This document shows, piece after piece, positions 51,612 to 61,022 of a stretch of 64,000 bases of DNA. The notes under the pieces were generated by a model. That model had not been told where the DNA came from. It searched no databases and saw only the letters and a list, made by a program, of their open reading frames with translations. A program made the translations under genes and the position numbers. Source of the stretch: Amycolatopsis iheyensis (GTDB lineage Bacteria > Actinomycetota > Actinomycetes > Mycobacteriales > Pseudonocardiaceae); NCBI RefSeq assembly GCF_024703995.1, contig NZ_JAMXQV010000001.1, forward strand, positions 310,001 through 374,000. The letters run 5' to 3'. Positions within the stretch are counted from its first letter, which is position 1; every line of letters starts with the position of its first letter.

Positions 51612-54392
51612 AATCCGGTCCAGATCCGGCGCGCCGGCCCGGTCGTTGCCGATCCGGATCGTGTTGGCGCCCGCGGTCAGCGTCACCGGGACCGAAGTGG
51701 TGTACGGGGTGTTGTTCCCGACGCCGCTGACCTTCACCTCCACCGGCGCGCCGCCGTTCACCGACACGAAGTACGACCGGTCGCCGTTGACGGTGAAGTC
51801 CAGGTAGAGCCGGTACTGACCGCCCGCCGGAACCAGCACGCCGGGGAACGTCACCGCCGCGCCCGGCCCGATGTTGCGCACCTTCTGCCCGCCCGAGCAA
51901 GGCGAGCAGCTCGTGACACCGGCGTCGCCGATGTCGTTCGCCGAATCCTCCGCCTCGCGCATGAACACGCGATCGGCCGGCCGCTGCCGCACCGGCACCG
52001 GTTTGCTGACCGACTTCGCCCGCCCGAGCGTCGTGAAGTTCGCCGTCACCGGGATGGTGACGTCCTGGGCCGCCGGGGCGGTCACCGTCCACGATCCACT
52101 GAGGACCTGGCCGAGCCGCAGGTTCGCCGCGGTCACCGGCGCGCCCTGGAGCGTCCAGCCCGCCGGGACGACCGGGGCCAGGGACACCTGGTCGACCGGG
52201 TCGTCGACGTCGAGCCGCAGCGAGGCGGTGATCTTCAAGACTTGCTGCCCTGGCGAAACCCATTGCACACCGGCGGGTTCGACGGTCAGCGTCGTCTTCG
52301 GGGTGGCCGACTCGGGTGGCAGCGGCGCCACCGCGATCCGGTCCAGGGCGGCCGTGCCGGACACCTTGATGGTGTTGGCCCCGGCGTTCGTCGGCACCGC
52401 GATCGCCCCCGGAGCCGCGACGGTGACCGGTGCGGCGCCGTTCACGCTCACCGAGAGCGTGCCCGGGCCCGCGGTGTCCAGCTGCAGCCGCGACGGGCCC
52501 GCGGCCTGGACGTCCCGGAAGACGACCGCGCCGTGGTCGAGGCCGGTCACCGCGTTCGTGCCCGAGCACGCCTCGCACCACACCGGCGTCGCCGCGCCCT
52601 CGAAGCCGTTGCGCCACGACTCCGCCTCCAGCGGCACCTCGCCGCGCGGGTCCGGGTAGCCGTAGGCGACGTCGATCTCGTCGAGGGCGAGCTGGTGGTA
52701 GAACGGCTTGGCCTGCGGGCCGGACCACGTGTTCAGCACTTCCAGCTGCAGGTACCGCGCGTGCACCTCGCCGACGTCGATGAACTGGACGCCACGGGTG
52801 CTCGGCAGGGCGCCGGTGCGCACCGTGCGCCAGGTCTTCCCGTCGTCGCTGGCGTGGACCCGGTAGTCCTTGATCCGCGCGGAATCCTCGGCACGGCCGA
52901 AGGACTCCCGGGCGGCCGTCGGCGACGACTCGCGCTCGTGCACGGCCAGGTAGGCCGTGGACCGCTTCTTGCCGAGGTCCAGCGTCACCGACACCGGCTG
53001 CTGCCCACCCGCGTCCCAGTAGTTCAGGTAGCTGCCGTCGACGAGGTTCGCCGCCGAGGACGCGTTCGCCGACGCGGTCGCCTTGATCAGGCTCTTGTCG
53101 TAGAAGTACTGCTGCCCGGCGGTGTCCACTTCGAACACCGTGTCGTAGAGGTCCCAGTCCTTGATGTCCAAAATGGATAGATAGCCGCCGGACTGGGCGA
53201 AGCGCATCGGCTTGCCGGTGCGCACATCGGACACTCCGGTGACGCGGTAGCCGTTGTCGCGCAGGCGGACCAGGTTCGTCGACGGCCTCGTGACGACGTG
53301 GACGTACTGCGTCTTCCCCTGCACGGTGATGACGCCGTGCGCGCCGTCGTTCCAGAAGCCCGGCTGCATCCCGCCGTACATGTAGCCGCCGCCCTCGGTG
53401 CCGGTCAGCGTCTTCTTGATCGGCTGCGTCCAGGACGCCATGAAGTTGTTGAACGCTTCCTGCTGCGGCGGGAACTTCCCGTTCAGCATGGCGGTTTCGG
53501 CCATCAGCGACTTGATCGACGAGCCCGCGTTCGTGATGTAGCGGCCGGTGGAGAGCCGGACGTCGACGGCCTGGTCGCCGCCGCTGTACCACCAGTCGCC
53601 GTTGGTCGGCAGCTTGTAGTCGGCCTCGGTGAGCCGCGGCATCGGCGTGTAGATCGCCTGGGGGTAGTCGTAGGACGGGGTCATGCCGGTCTTCTGCTCG
53701 TTGCTGACCGTGTCCATGATCGGCGTGTCTTCGTTGTTGTTGCTCAGCAGCCAGGACGGCCGCTTCTCGCGGATGTGCTCGTAGAGCCCGTGCTGCTCCC
53801 AGTACTCGTTGTCGTTGTCGATCCAGAACCCGGCGAGGCCGGCATAGCGGTCCATGACCTCGTCGAACAGGTCGTAGCTGAACTCGCCGAAGCCGGGCCG
53901 CGTCGTCAGGTCGACCGGGTGGCCCTTGTAGGCGGAGTAGGCGGCCGAGTCGAGCGACTCGTGGCCGGTTTCGTTGTGCCACTGGGGATCGTCGGTCATG
54001 TAGAGCATGACGCGGACGCCCTTGGCCTGGCCCGCGGCGATCAGCTCGCCGAGGAAGTCGCGCTGGGTCGAGCAGCTGCCCGGGATCTTCGACGGCCACG
54101 GCCGCGCGTAACCCAGGCGGCTGTGGAAGGTGGTGAGCACGACGTAGGACGCGCCGAGCTTCGTCGCCTCGTCGATCCAGTAGTCCGGCGTCCAGCCGCC
54201 GGCGGTGACGTCGTGCTCCCAGGCGGCGCAGTCGGTGTGCCGCGGCGCGGTGAACATGCCCCAGTGCAGGAACAGCCCGGCCGTCGACGCGCGCAGCCAG
54301 TCCTGGCGCGGGTTGAACAGCTCGGCGTGTGCGGGGGTGACCAGGGTCGCCAGCAGCACGACGACCGCGGCGAGGCAGGCACGGACTCTCAT
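51600..54392 (-). CDS. Secreted GH29 alpha-L-fucosidase-like protein with binding domains
   Basis: 930 residues with a signal peptide (about 1-23). The GH29 catalytic barrel spans about 25-350: LFLHWGMFTAP, VVLTTFHSR in place of the usual KHHDGF stretch, and a putative nucleophile Asp in AGFWIDNDNEYW. A discoidin-like (F5/8 C) domain follows (ATASANASSAANLVDGSYLN), then CBM-like and NEW3/FN3-like beta domains, and a last CBM6/35-like module (VFMREAEDSANDIGD). It would release sugars, probably fucose-like, from plant or host glycans. AGGAG precedes ATG 54392. The altered KHHDGF motif leaves the substrate open. Confidence 0.85.
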   Translation of the reverse strand: MRVRACLAAVVVLLATLVTPAHAELFNPRQDWLRASTAGLFLHWGMFTAPRHTDCAAWEHDVTAGGWTPDYWIDEATKLGASYVVLTTFHSRLGYARPWPSKIPGSCSTQRDFLGELIAAGQAKGVRVMLYMTDDPQWHNETGHESLDSAAYSAYKGHPVDLTTRPGFGEFSYDLFDEVMDRYAGLAGFWIDNDNEYWEQHGLYEHIREKRPSWLLSNNNEDTPIMDTVSNEQKTGMTPSYDYPQAIYTPMPRLTEADYKLPTNGDWWYSGGDQAVDVRLSTGRYITNAGSSIKSLMAETAMLNGKFPPQQEAFNNFMASWTQPIKKTLTGTEGGGYMYGGMQPGFWNDGAHGVITVQGKTQYVHVVTRPSTNLVRLRDNGYRVTGVSDVRTGKPMRFAQSGGYLSILDIKDWDLYDTVFEVDTAGQQYFYDKSLIKATASANASSAANLVDGSYLNYWDAGGQQPVSVTLDLGKKRSTAYLAVHERESSPTAARESFGRAEDSARIKDYRVHASDDGKTWRTVRTGALPSTRGVQFIDVGEVHARYLQLEVLNTWSGPQAKPFYHQLALDEIDVAYGYPDPRGEVPLEAESWRNGFEGAATPVWCEACSGTNAVTGLDHGAVVFRDVQAAGPSRLQLDTAGPGTLSVSVNGAAPVTVAAPGAIAVPTNAGANTIKVSGTAALDRIAVAPLPPESATPKTTLTVEPAGVQWVSPGQQVLKITASLRLDVDDPVDQVSLAPVVPAGWTLQGAPVTAANLRLGQVLSGSWTVTAPAAQDVTIPVTANFTTLGRAKSVSKPVPVRQRPADRVFMREAEDSANDIGDAGVTSCSPCSGGQKVRNIGPGAAVTFPGVLVPAGGQYRLYLDFTVNGDRSYFVSVNGGAPVEVKVSGVGNNTPYTTSVPVTLTAGANTIRIGNDRAGAPDLDRISLG

Positions 54393-54487
54393 GGGCCACT
54401 CCTTCGTCCGGAGAGGTCCGATGATTGTGCTGTCATATATCGTACGTCAAGGAAAGATGCCGATCAGCGGGATACAGTCGTCCGATC

Positions 54488-54514
54488 TGTCACATCTTCG
54501 TCGTAGGCCGCGTC
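54488..54514 (+). promoter_or_regulatory. ECF41-type autoregulatory promoter
   Basis: TGTCACA (54488-54494), exactly 16 bases, then CGTC (54511-54514). This is the promoter pattern reported for ECF41 sigma factors, and it lies directly upstream of such a sigma gene. Confidence 0.75.
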
Positions 54515-54547
54515 AAGGTGGTGACCGCTCCGCGAAAGGACGACCCC

Positions 54548-55429
54548 GTGACCGACGACCTGCTGGCCCGCAGCTTCGAGACCCACCGTGACCACCTGCG
54601 GTCCGTCGCCTACCGGATGCTGGGGTCGCTGACCGAGGCCGAGGACGCCGTCCAGGAGTCGTGGCTGCGGCTGAGCCGGAGCGACTCGGCCGCCGTCGAA
54701 AACCTCGGCGGCTGGCTGACGACGGTCGTCGGGCGGGTCTGCCTCGACATGCTGCGCTCGCGCAAGGCCCGGCGCGAGGAGTCGTGGGACGTCCTGGTGC
54801 CGGACCCGATCATCAGCCGCGAAGAGGCCGGCCCTGAGCACGAAGCGCTGATGGCGGACTCGGTCGGGCTCGCGCTGCTGGTCGTGCTCGACACGCTCAC
54901 CCCCGGCGAGCGGCTGGCGTTCGTGCTGCGGGACATGTTCGCGATGCCATTCGGCGAGATCGCGTCGATCGTCGGCCGCTCGGAGGCGGCGACCCGGCAG
55001 CTGGCGAGCCGCGCCCGGCGGCGGGTGCAGGGCGCGCCGGTGGCGCCGGACCCGGACCTCGCCCGGCAACGCGAAGTCGTCGACGCCTTCCTGGCCGCGG
55101 CCCGCGGCGGCGACTTCGAGGCGCTGGTGTCGGTGCTGGACCCGGAGGTCGTGCTGCGCGCGGACCGCGGCCCGTCGGCGGGCGGCTCGGTGGAGGTGCG
55201 CGGCGCGGCGGCGGTCGCGGGCCAGGCCCTGACGTTCTCCCGCCTGGGCGCGGGCGGCGGCGTGGTGCGCCGGGCCCTGGTCAACGGCGCGGCGGGCGTG
55301 GTGGCGACCCGCGAAGGCCGCCCGTTCTCGGTGCTGGGCTTCACGGTGGCGAGCGGCCGCATCGTGGAGATCGACATCCTGGCGGACCCGGCCCGCCTGG
55401 AGCACCTGGACCTGGCAGTCCTGGACTGA
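54548..55429 (+). CDS. sigJ: ECF41/SigJ-type sigma factor with SnoaL-like extension
   Basis: 293 residues. Sigma region 2 (YRMLGSLTEAEDAVQESWLR, and LTTVVGRVCLDMLRSRKARR) and region 4 (LTPGERLAFVLRDMFAMPFG, and GRSEAATRQLASRARRR) are followed by a 110-residue SnoaL-like domain (VVDAFLAAARGGDFEALVSV). In ECF41 proteins this extension regulates the sigma factor itself, replacing an anti-sigma factor. GTG 54548 follows AAAGGA. The usual oxidoreductase or decarboxylase neighbour of ECF41 genes is not present here. Confidence 0.92.
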   Translation: MTDDLLARSFETHRDHLRSVAYRMLGSLTEAEDAVQESWLRLSRSDSAAVENLGGWLTTVVGRVCLDMLRSRKARREESWDVLVPDPIISREEAGPEHEALMADSVGLALLVVLDTLTPGERLAFVLRDMFAMPFGEIASIVGRSEAATRQLASRARRRVQGAPVAPDPDLARQREVVDAFLAAARGGDFEALVSVLDPEVVLRADRGPSAGGSVEVRGAAAVAGQALTFSRLGAGGGVVRRALVNGAAGVVATREGRPFSVLGFTVASGRIVEIDILADPARLEHLDLAVLD

Positions 55430-55431
55430 TC

Positions 55432-55524
55432 TCAAGCGCCCCAATGTGGCCTTGGTTGCGTCTGACGCACCGAAGGCCACATTGGGTGCGTCTCACGCAC
55501 CGAAGGCCACATTGGGGCGCTTGA
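55432..55524. repeat. Compound palindrome with internal tandem copy, family A
   Basis: Outer arms of 22 bases (55432-55453 and 55503-55524) are exact inverted repeats. Inside, a 30-base unit occurs twice in tandem (55457-55486 and 55487-55516) with one difference. The core resembles the palindrome at 28964. It spans the junction of two convergent genes and supplies the final codons of the RHS gene. Confidence 0.88.
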
Positions 55525-58500
55525 CGACCGCGCCGGTCTCGTCGGTGACCAGCGCGATCTCCGCGCGGTCGTCGAAGTGGAGGTACTCGCGGTGGCCGTC
55601 CGCGTGGTGGCGGACCGTGCCCGCCACCACGATCACCAGCTCGCCGTCCTCCAGCGCGTACAGCTCGTCCGGGGTCAGGACTTCGCGGATCTGCGTGCCG
55701 TTCGTGATCAGCGTCCGGACGCGGCGGCCCGTGTGGTCGTAGCCGTACAGCGCGTTCACCCCGTCGTCGCCGTGGACGCCGCGCAGGCGGCCGAACGCGT
55801 CGCGGATTTCGCTGCCCGGCAACCGTTCCGGCGCCTTCGGCAGCCCCGGCCCGACCACGTGCAGCAGCCCGCCCGGTCCCGTCACCACGTGGTCCGGCGC
55901 GAAGTGCTCGCTCACGCCGTTCTCGTAGTGCACCGCCGTGCGGCGGCCGAGCAGGTCGTACTGGACCGCGTCCACGAACCCCGGCACGCTCACCAGCCGG
56001 CCGACCTCGTCGTACTGGTGCCGCACCGTCAGCCGGCCGTCGCCGGCGTCAGGGTAGGTCACCTCCGACAGCCGGCCGTCCGCACGGCGCACCACGTCCA
56101 GCCGGTACTCGACGGCCACGTGCGCCGGGCGCCAGCGCTTGCCCGCCGGGTTGCCGAGCGCGTCGTAGCCGAACAGCGTCACGCCCGACTCGTCGGCGAC
56201 GCGCACCAGCCGCCCGCAGCTGTGCGGGCCCGCTTCGAGCGGCAGCGGGAGCCCGCCGTCGTGGTAGGTGAACGTCGTGACCGGCGTGCCGCCCGGGTCG
56301 TCGACCAGCACCGCCACCACCCGGTCGTTCGCGTCGTGCACGCGGTACACCGTGTGCCCGCCCGCGGTCCGCGACTCCACCGGGTTGCCGCCGGCGTCCA
56401 GCGCGTGCACGACGCCATCCGCACCGCGCAGCTCCCGGCCGAGCAGGTCGCGGACACCCGGCGCCGAAGTGCCCGAAGTGTCCGAAGTGGACGTCCCGAG
56501 TGGACGACCGAGCGCGTCGTAGCGGAACTCCGCCGGCTCGGACCGCGGCCCGCCGTCGCGGAACGCCCGGCTCGTCCGGCAGACCAGCCCGCGTGCGCAG
56601 TACTCGTGGTGCTCGTCGACGACGTCGCCGAGCAGCTCGGCGTGCCGGCGCTCCAGCAGCCGGCCGTCGCCGTCGCGGACCTCGGTCGTCACCAGCACCT
56701 CGGCCTCGCCCGACACCGCCCGCTGCTCGGTGGTCACCCGCGTCCGGTCGTAGCGGTGCCGGACGGTCGGCAGGTCCGCCGTGTCACCCGGCCGGACGAC
56801 GGTTTCGGGCCGGCCCAGCGCATCGTGGGTCACCGTCGTCACCGCGCCCGCCGGGTCGGTCACCTCGCACACCCGCGCCGTGCGGACGTCGTGGCGCGTG
56901 ACCGTCACGTTCCCGAGCGGGTCCGTGGCGACCTCGGGGAAGCAGCGGTCGGCCGAGTATCGCACCTCGTGCAGGTGCCCGAGCGGCGTGGTCGTCGTCG
57001 TGCGCAGACCGGTGACGGTGTCGAGCCGCCCGTGGAACGTCGTGACCCACCAGCCGTCCTCGCCGGGACGGCGGTGGTAGCCGTGGTGGCGGAAGTCCGG
57101 CGGCATCGGGCCGTAGACGTCGGCGGCGAGCGCGTCGGTGAGCACCAGCTCCTCGCGCGCGGTGAGCAGGCCGTGCGAGCCGGCGCCGCCGTCCGGGCGT
57201 TCGTCGTAGCGGAACAGCTTGTCGGACAACACTTTTCCGGCGCCGTCGAGCTCGCGGATTCGGGATGGCAACGCGGTGAAGCGGTGGTCCGGGTCGGTCG
57301 CGTACGTCGTGTGCGTCTCGCGGACGACCGGCGCGTGCCCGGGCCGCTCGGTCGTCACGACCGCCCGCGCGGGGTTCCCGGCGGCGTCGAACCGGGTCTC
57401 GGTCGTGGTCACCGACACCGGCCGCTCCCGGCGCTCGAACACGGTGGTGACCGAACGTGTCCACTGTGGACGTCGGGAGTGCGTCACCCGGCGGTACGGC
57501 CGGTCCTGCTCGGCCGAGCCGTCGAGACCGTAGACCTCTTCCCGGTCGAGGAGCCCGCCGTCGCCGAACCAGCGGATGGTCCGCAGCGTCGGCGCGTACT
57601 CGTCGCCGAGGTCGTCCTGGACGACCCGGCCGAAGCCGGCGCCCCGGCTGTCGTGGTACTCGAGCTCGGTCACGCCCAGCTGTCCGGTGACCGCCTCGCG
57701 CCGCGAGACGCGCCGGACCACCGGCAGCGTCTCGACGGTCTCGTACTCGACCGACGTGAGCAGCCCGAGCCCGTTGTCGATCTCGCTCAGCCCGCCGGCC
57801 CGCGGAAGGTCGCCGGCCGCGAGCGAGTGGTGGGGCATCGGGTCGGTGTCGAGCAGCAGCACGCCGCCGCCGGACCGGGCCTTCGCGGCGAGCTGGACCC
57901 GTTGCGGCGCCGGCGGTTCGGTGCGGGCGTAGGCCAGCCGCAGCACCGGCGCGGCCAGTTCGGCGCCGTGCGCGTCGAACCCGGTGAGCGCGACCGACGA
58001 CAGCAGCGAGGCGCCGGTGACGTCGTCCTCGTCGTAGCCCAGCCGCCACCGGCGGACCAGCGGCCGCGGGGTGCCCGGGACCAGCAGCTCGATCCGGGTG
58101 CAGCGCAACGCCGTCGTGACGAGGGTGCCGCCGCGGCCCCAGCGCAGCACGTCCGGCCGCGGCTCGTAGGAGAAGTCCACTTCGTACGGTCCATAAGCGA
58201 CCTTCGCGAGATACGCCTGCCCGCTGTGGTGCGCCCAGCCGAACACCGCCGTGTCGCCGAACGGGTCCTCGGTCCGGTCGAGGTAGCAGGCCACACCGCC
58301 GCCCTCGGCCGGGCCGAGGAAGTGCCGGAGCCCCGATCGGGTGGTCAGCAGGAAGCCGTCGCCCCGGCGGGTGAGCCGGCCCTCGGCACCCGAGCGCGCG
58401 CGCCCGGCCTGCAGCCGGACGTGCGGCAGCGGCAGCGCGAACCCGCCGCCGAACGGGCTGTTCGGCGCGCCGGTGGTGTAACGCAGTGCCAGCGCGGGCG

Positions 58501-58645
58501 CGCTGCCGCCGGGGCCGGGCGGCAGGTCGAGCGGCACCGTGAAGCTGCCGCCGCCGGTGGCGGGTTCCGGGGTGAACGCGCCACCCAGTCCCCGGACGGG
58601 GGCGGGACGGCCTGCCTCCTGCGCGCTCGACCGGAGCGGAACCAT
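55493..58645 (-). CDS. SpvB/TcB-RHS-type protein, truncated at its C-terminus
   Basis: 1050 residues. The N-terminus is an SpvB-type domain (GGGSFTVPLDLPPGPGGSAP, and PNSPFGGGFALPLP). A TcdB-middle-like region follows, then RHS/YD repeats through the last 500 residues (RYDALGRPLG, FGYDALGNPAG, LYGYDHTGRRV). Such proteins form cocoons around toxin tips. Here the reading frame stops after TDETGAVVKR, where the RHS core should continue, and the last residues (RPNVAFGA) are read from the palindromic repeat. No toxin tip is encoded. GGGGAG precedes ATG 58645. No signal peptide. Confidence 0.85.
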   Translation of the reverse strand: MVPLRSSAQEAGRPAPVRGLGGAFTPEPATGGGSFTVPLDLPPGPGGSAPALALRYTTGAPNSPFGGGFALPLPHVRLQAGRARSGAEGRLTRRGDGFLLTTRSGLRHFLGPAEGGGVACYLDRTEDPFGDTAVFGWAHHSGQAYLAKVAYGPYEVDFSYEPRPDVLRWGRGGTLVTTALRCTRIELLVPGTPRPLVRRWRLGYDEDDVTGASLLSSVALTGFDAHGAELAAPVLRLAYARTEPPAPQRVQLAAKARSGGGVLLLDTDPMPHHSLAAGDLPRAGGLSEIDNGLGLLTSVEYETVETLPVVRRVSRREAVTGQLGVTELEYHDSRGAGFGRVVQDDLGDEYAPTLRTIRWFGDGGLLDREEVYGLDGSAEQDRPYRRVTHSRRPQWTRSVTTVFERRERPVSVTTTETRFDAAGNPARAVVTTERPGHAPVVRETHTTYATDPDHRFTALPSRIRELDGAGKVLSDKLFRYDERPDGGAGSHGLLTAREELVLTDALAADVYGPMPPDFRHHGYHRRPGEDGWWVTTFHGRLDTVTGLRTTTTTPLGHLHEVRYSADRCFPEVATDPLGNVTVTRHDVRTARVCEVTDPAGAVTTVTHDALGRPETVVRPGDTADLPTVRHRYDRTRVTTEQRAVSGEAEVLVTTEVRDGDGRLLERRHAELLGDVVDEHHEYCARGLVCRTSRAFRDGGPRSEPAEFRYDALGRPLGTSTSDTSGTSAPGVRDLLGRELRGADGVVHALDAGGNPVESRTAGGHTVYRVHDANDRVVAVLVDDPGGTPVTTFTYHDGGLPLPLEAGPHSCGRLVRVADESGVTLFGYDALGNPAGKRWRPAHVAVEYRLDVVRRADGRLSEVTYPDAGDGRLTVRHQYDEVGRLVSVPGFVDAVQYDLLGRRTAVHYENGVSEHFAPDHVVTGPGGLLHVVGPGLPKAPERLPGSEIRDAFGRLRGVHGDDGVNALYGYDHTGRRVRTLITNGTQIREVLTPDELYALEDGELVIVVAGTVRHHADGHREYLHFDDRAEIALVTDETGAVVKRPNVAFGA

Positions 58646-58830
58646 GCTGATCTCCCCCGACTCGGGTTCGTGACCTCTCGGCGGCCAGGTGGGTGAGACA
58701 GGCCGCGCAGATACGTCTTCACCCGATTGCCGTCTTCGTTACCCAGTCGTGATGTCCGTGTCGTATCCCAGTGTCGGCCCGCGGGTCTTTCCCGAGTGCC
58801 ATCAGTGATCAATGGCGGAGGGTGGACCCG

Positions 58831-60450
58831 ATGGTCGTCAAGTTCGTGCGGGACGAGACCGCGGAAGCGGCGGAGGACGCGAGCACGCTCAACGAGCTCC
58901 CGGCCCCGCCCAGACAGGTGCTCGACCGCCACGGCGCGCGGGTGCTCGACCCGGCGACCGCCGTGGTCGTCGCCGGGCAGCCGGTGCCGCGCACGACCGT
59001 GTACCGGCCGGGCACCTTCCTGCTCCCCGCCCGCTACCTGCGTGACCAGGAGACGCTGGCCGCGATCAACCGGGTGCTCGCCCGCATCGGCATCTACGCG
59101 GCCCCGGCCGACCGCGGCGACTCCGGCAAGGAGCGCGTGCGGCAGTCCGACGACCTGCCCGTCCGGGCCCTGCTGCACGTCCGCGACGACTCGGAGCCGG
59201 TCGTCGTCGACTGCTGGAAGGCCCTGCAGCTGCTGCGGTCCGCCGCTTCGGGGGAAAAGCCCGAGATCGACCCGGACGTCGTCGCCGAGATGTCCGTCGA
59301 GCACCTGCTCTTCACCTCGCCGGTGTTCGGCGGGGTGCCGTGGGAGACCAGCGGCCTCGGCGGCACCCTCTGGGAGACCAGCGGGTTCGGCGCCGGCAGC
59401 TCGTACGGGCGCACCCGCGGCGCCAACCGGATCCCGGTCACGCTCGCCGCCGAACCACCCTTCCGCAGCAAGAAGCCTGCGCACCGGAGGCCGGTGATCG
59501 CGGTGCTCGACACCGGCATCGGCCCGCACCGCTGGTTCGGGCTCGCCGACCGCACCGCCCCGCCGCCCGCCGGCACCGGCCTCACCGTGGCGCCGGACAT
59601 CCAGGACGCCATCCTGCAGGCCGAGCTCGCGTCCAGCACGGTGCCCACGCAGCTGCTGACCGACTACTGGGACGCGCCGTCGACCGGGCAGCCGCTGATC
59701 GGCGACGTCGACACCGACACCGGACACGGCCTGTTCATCGCCGGCATCATCCGCCAGGCCTGCCCCGAAGCCGACACGCTCGCGATCCGCGTCGTGCACA
59801 GCGACGGCGTCGCCTACGAAGCCGATGTGCTGCTGGCGCTGCACCTGCTCGCCGACCGCGTGCGGAACGCCCAGGCGAACAACCGGCCGCAGGACCTGGT
59901 CGACATCGTCTCGCTGTCGCTGGGCTACTACCTCGAAGACCCGGTGGACGTCGCCTTCACCGGCAAGTTCGCCGCGGTCATCGCCGAGCTGCTCGGCCTC
60001 GGCGTGCTCGTCGTGGCCGCCGCGGGCAACGACGCCACGACCCGCCGCTTCTACCCGGCCGCCTTCGCCGACCAGCCGCTGGGCAGCGGCTGCGGCCCGC
60101 AGGTGATCAGCGTCGGCGCGCTCAACCCGGACCTCGGCGCGAGCCGGGCGCTGTTCTCCAACGAAGGCCCGTGGGTGCGCTGCTGGGCGACCGGCGCCGG
60201 CGTCGTCAGCACGTTCCCGGCCGACGTCCGCGGCACCGCGGCCGCCGACCACGAGGTGCCCGAGCGGGGCCGCAGCTCCTTCGACCCGGACGACTACTCG
60301 GCCGGCTTCGCCGTCTGGGACGGGACGTCGTTCGCCGCGCCGCTCGCCGCCGCCGAACTGGCCAAGGCGCTTCTGCAGGCCGGGGACCTGCACACGGTGG
60401 ACCGCGACACCGTGGTCAAGCGGGCTTGGGCCGCGCTGGGCTCGCTGTGA
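58831..60450 (+). CDS. Cytoplasmic subtilisin-like (S8) protease
   Basis: 539 residues. The catalytic triad is intact: Asp227 (AVLDTGIG), His299 (TGHGLFIAGII) and Ser500 (GTSFAAPLAAA), with oxyanion Asn400 (AAAGND). About 210 residues precede the protease domain and there is no signal peptide, which is unusual for S8 enzymes. ATG 58831 is used; a GGAGGG lies 10 bases upstream. It is first in an operon with a sigma factor, two small proteins and a CHAT protein, all coupled or close, implying a regulatory protease role. Confidence 0.9.
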   Translation: MVVKFVRDETAEAAEDASTLNELPAPPRQVLDRHGARVLDPATAVVVAGQPVPRTTVYRPGTFLLPARYLRDQETLAAINRVLARIGIYAAPADRGDSGKERVRQSDDLPVRALLHVRDDSEPVVVDCWKALQLLRSAASGEKPEIDPDVVAEMSVEHLLFTSPVFGGVPWETSGLGGTLWETSGFGAGSSYGRTRGANRIPVTLAAEPPFRSKKPAHRRPVIAVLDTGIGPHRWFGLADRTAPPPAGTGLTVAPDIQDAILQAELASSTVPTQLLTDYWDAPSTGQPLIGDVDTDTGHGLFIAGIIRQACPEADTLAIRVVHSDGVAYEADVLLALHLLADRVRNAQANNRPQDLVDIVSLSLGYYLEDPVDVAFTGKFAAVIAELLGLGVLVVAAAGNDATTRRFYPAAFADQPLGSGCGPQVISVGALNPDLGASRALFSNEGPWVRCWATGAGVVSTFPADVRGTAAADHEVPERGRSSFDPDDYSAGFAVWDGTSFAAPLAAAELAKALLQAGDLHTVDRDTVVKRAWAALGSL

Positions 60451-61022
60451 CCGTGGCCAAGACCGACCACAGCCGCGTAGCGGCCTTGTTCGACGCCGCG
60501 CGGGAGGGCGACCGCGCGGCGCTGGACGAACTGGTTTCCCTGCTCACGCCGCTGCTCTGGCAGGTCGCGCGGGACCAGGGCCTGGACGCCGACCAGGCGG
60601 CCGACGTCGTGCAGACGACCTGGCTGCGGCTGCTCGGCTCGTTCGCGGAGATCCGCTCGCCGGTCGCGCTGACCGGCTGGCTGATCACCGTCACCAAGCG
60701 GGAAGCCTGGCGGGCTGGGGAAAAACGCCAGGTGGAACGGCCGCTGCCGGAGCTCCCGGAGCGGCTTTCCGAAGCAGTGCCGGCACCCGAGGAGGGGGTG
60801 CTGCGTGACGACCAGCGCGCGCGGTTGTGGCGCGCGGTCGACAACCTGCCCGAACGCTGCCGCAGCCTGCTGCGGATCGTGGCGTTCGTGCACCGGCCGG
60901 ACTACGCCGAAGTCGGCGCCCGGCTGGGAATGCCGAGGGGGAGTATCGGCCCGACCAGGGGACGTTGCCTCGCGCGCCTGCGCGAGCAGCTACTCGCCAA
61001 CGGCGAAGGAGATTGGCTGTGA
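60447..61022 (+). CDS. ECF-type sigma factor in the S8/CHAT operon
   Basis: 191 residues. Region 2 (LLWQVARDQGLDADQAADVV, then TWLRLLGS) and region 4 (LPERCRSLLRIVAFVHRPDY, then GMPRGSIGPTRGRCLARLR) are clear. The GTG start overlaps the protease stop (GTGA). No anti-sigma gene of a known family is beside it; the following small protein or a CHAT-dependent cleavage could fill that role. Confidence 0.9.
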   Translation: MTVAKTDHSRVAALFDAAREGDRAALDELVSLLTPLLWQVARDQGLDADQAADVVQTTWLRLLGSFAEIRSPVALTGWLITVTKREAWRAGEKRQVERPLPELPERLSEAVPAPEEGVLRDDQRARLWRAVDNLPERCRSLLRIVAFVHRPDYAEVGARLGMPRGSIGPTRGRCLARLREQLLANGEGDWL

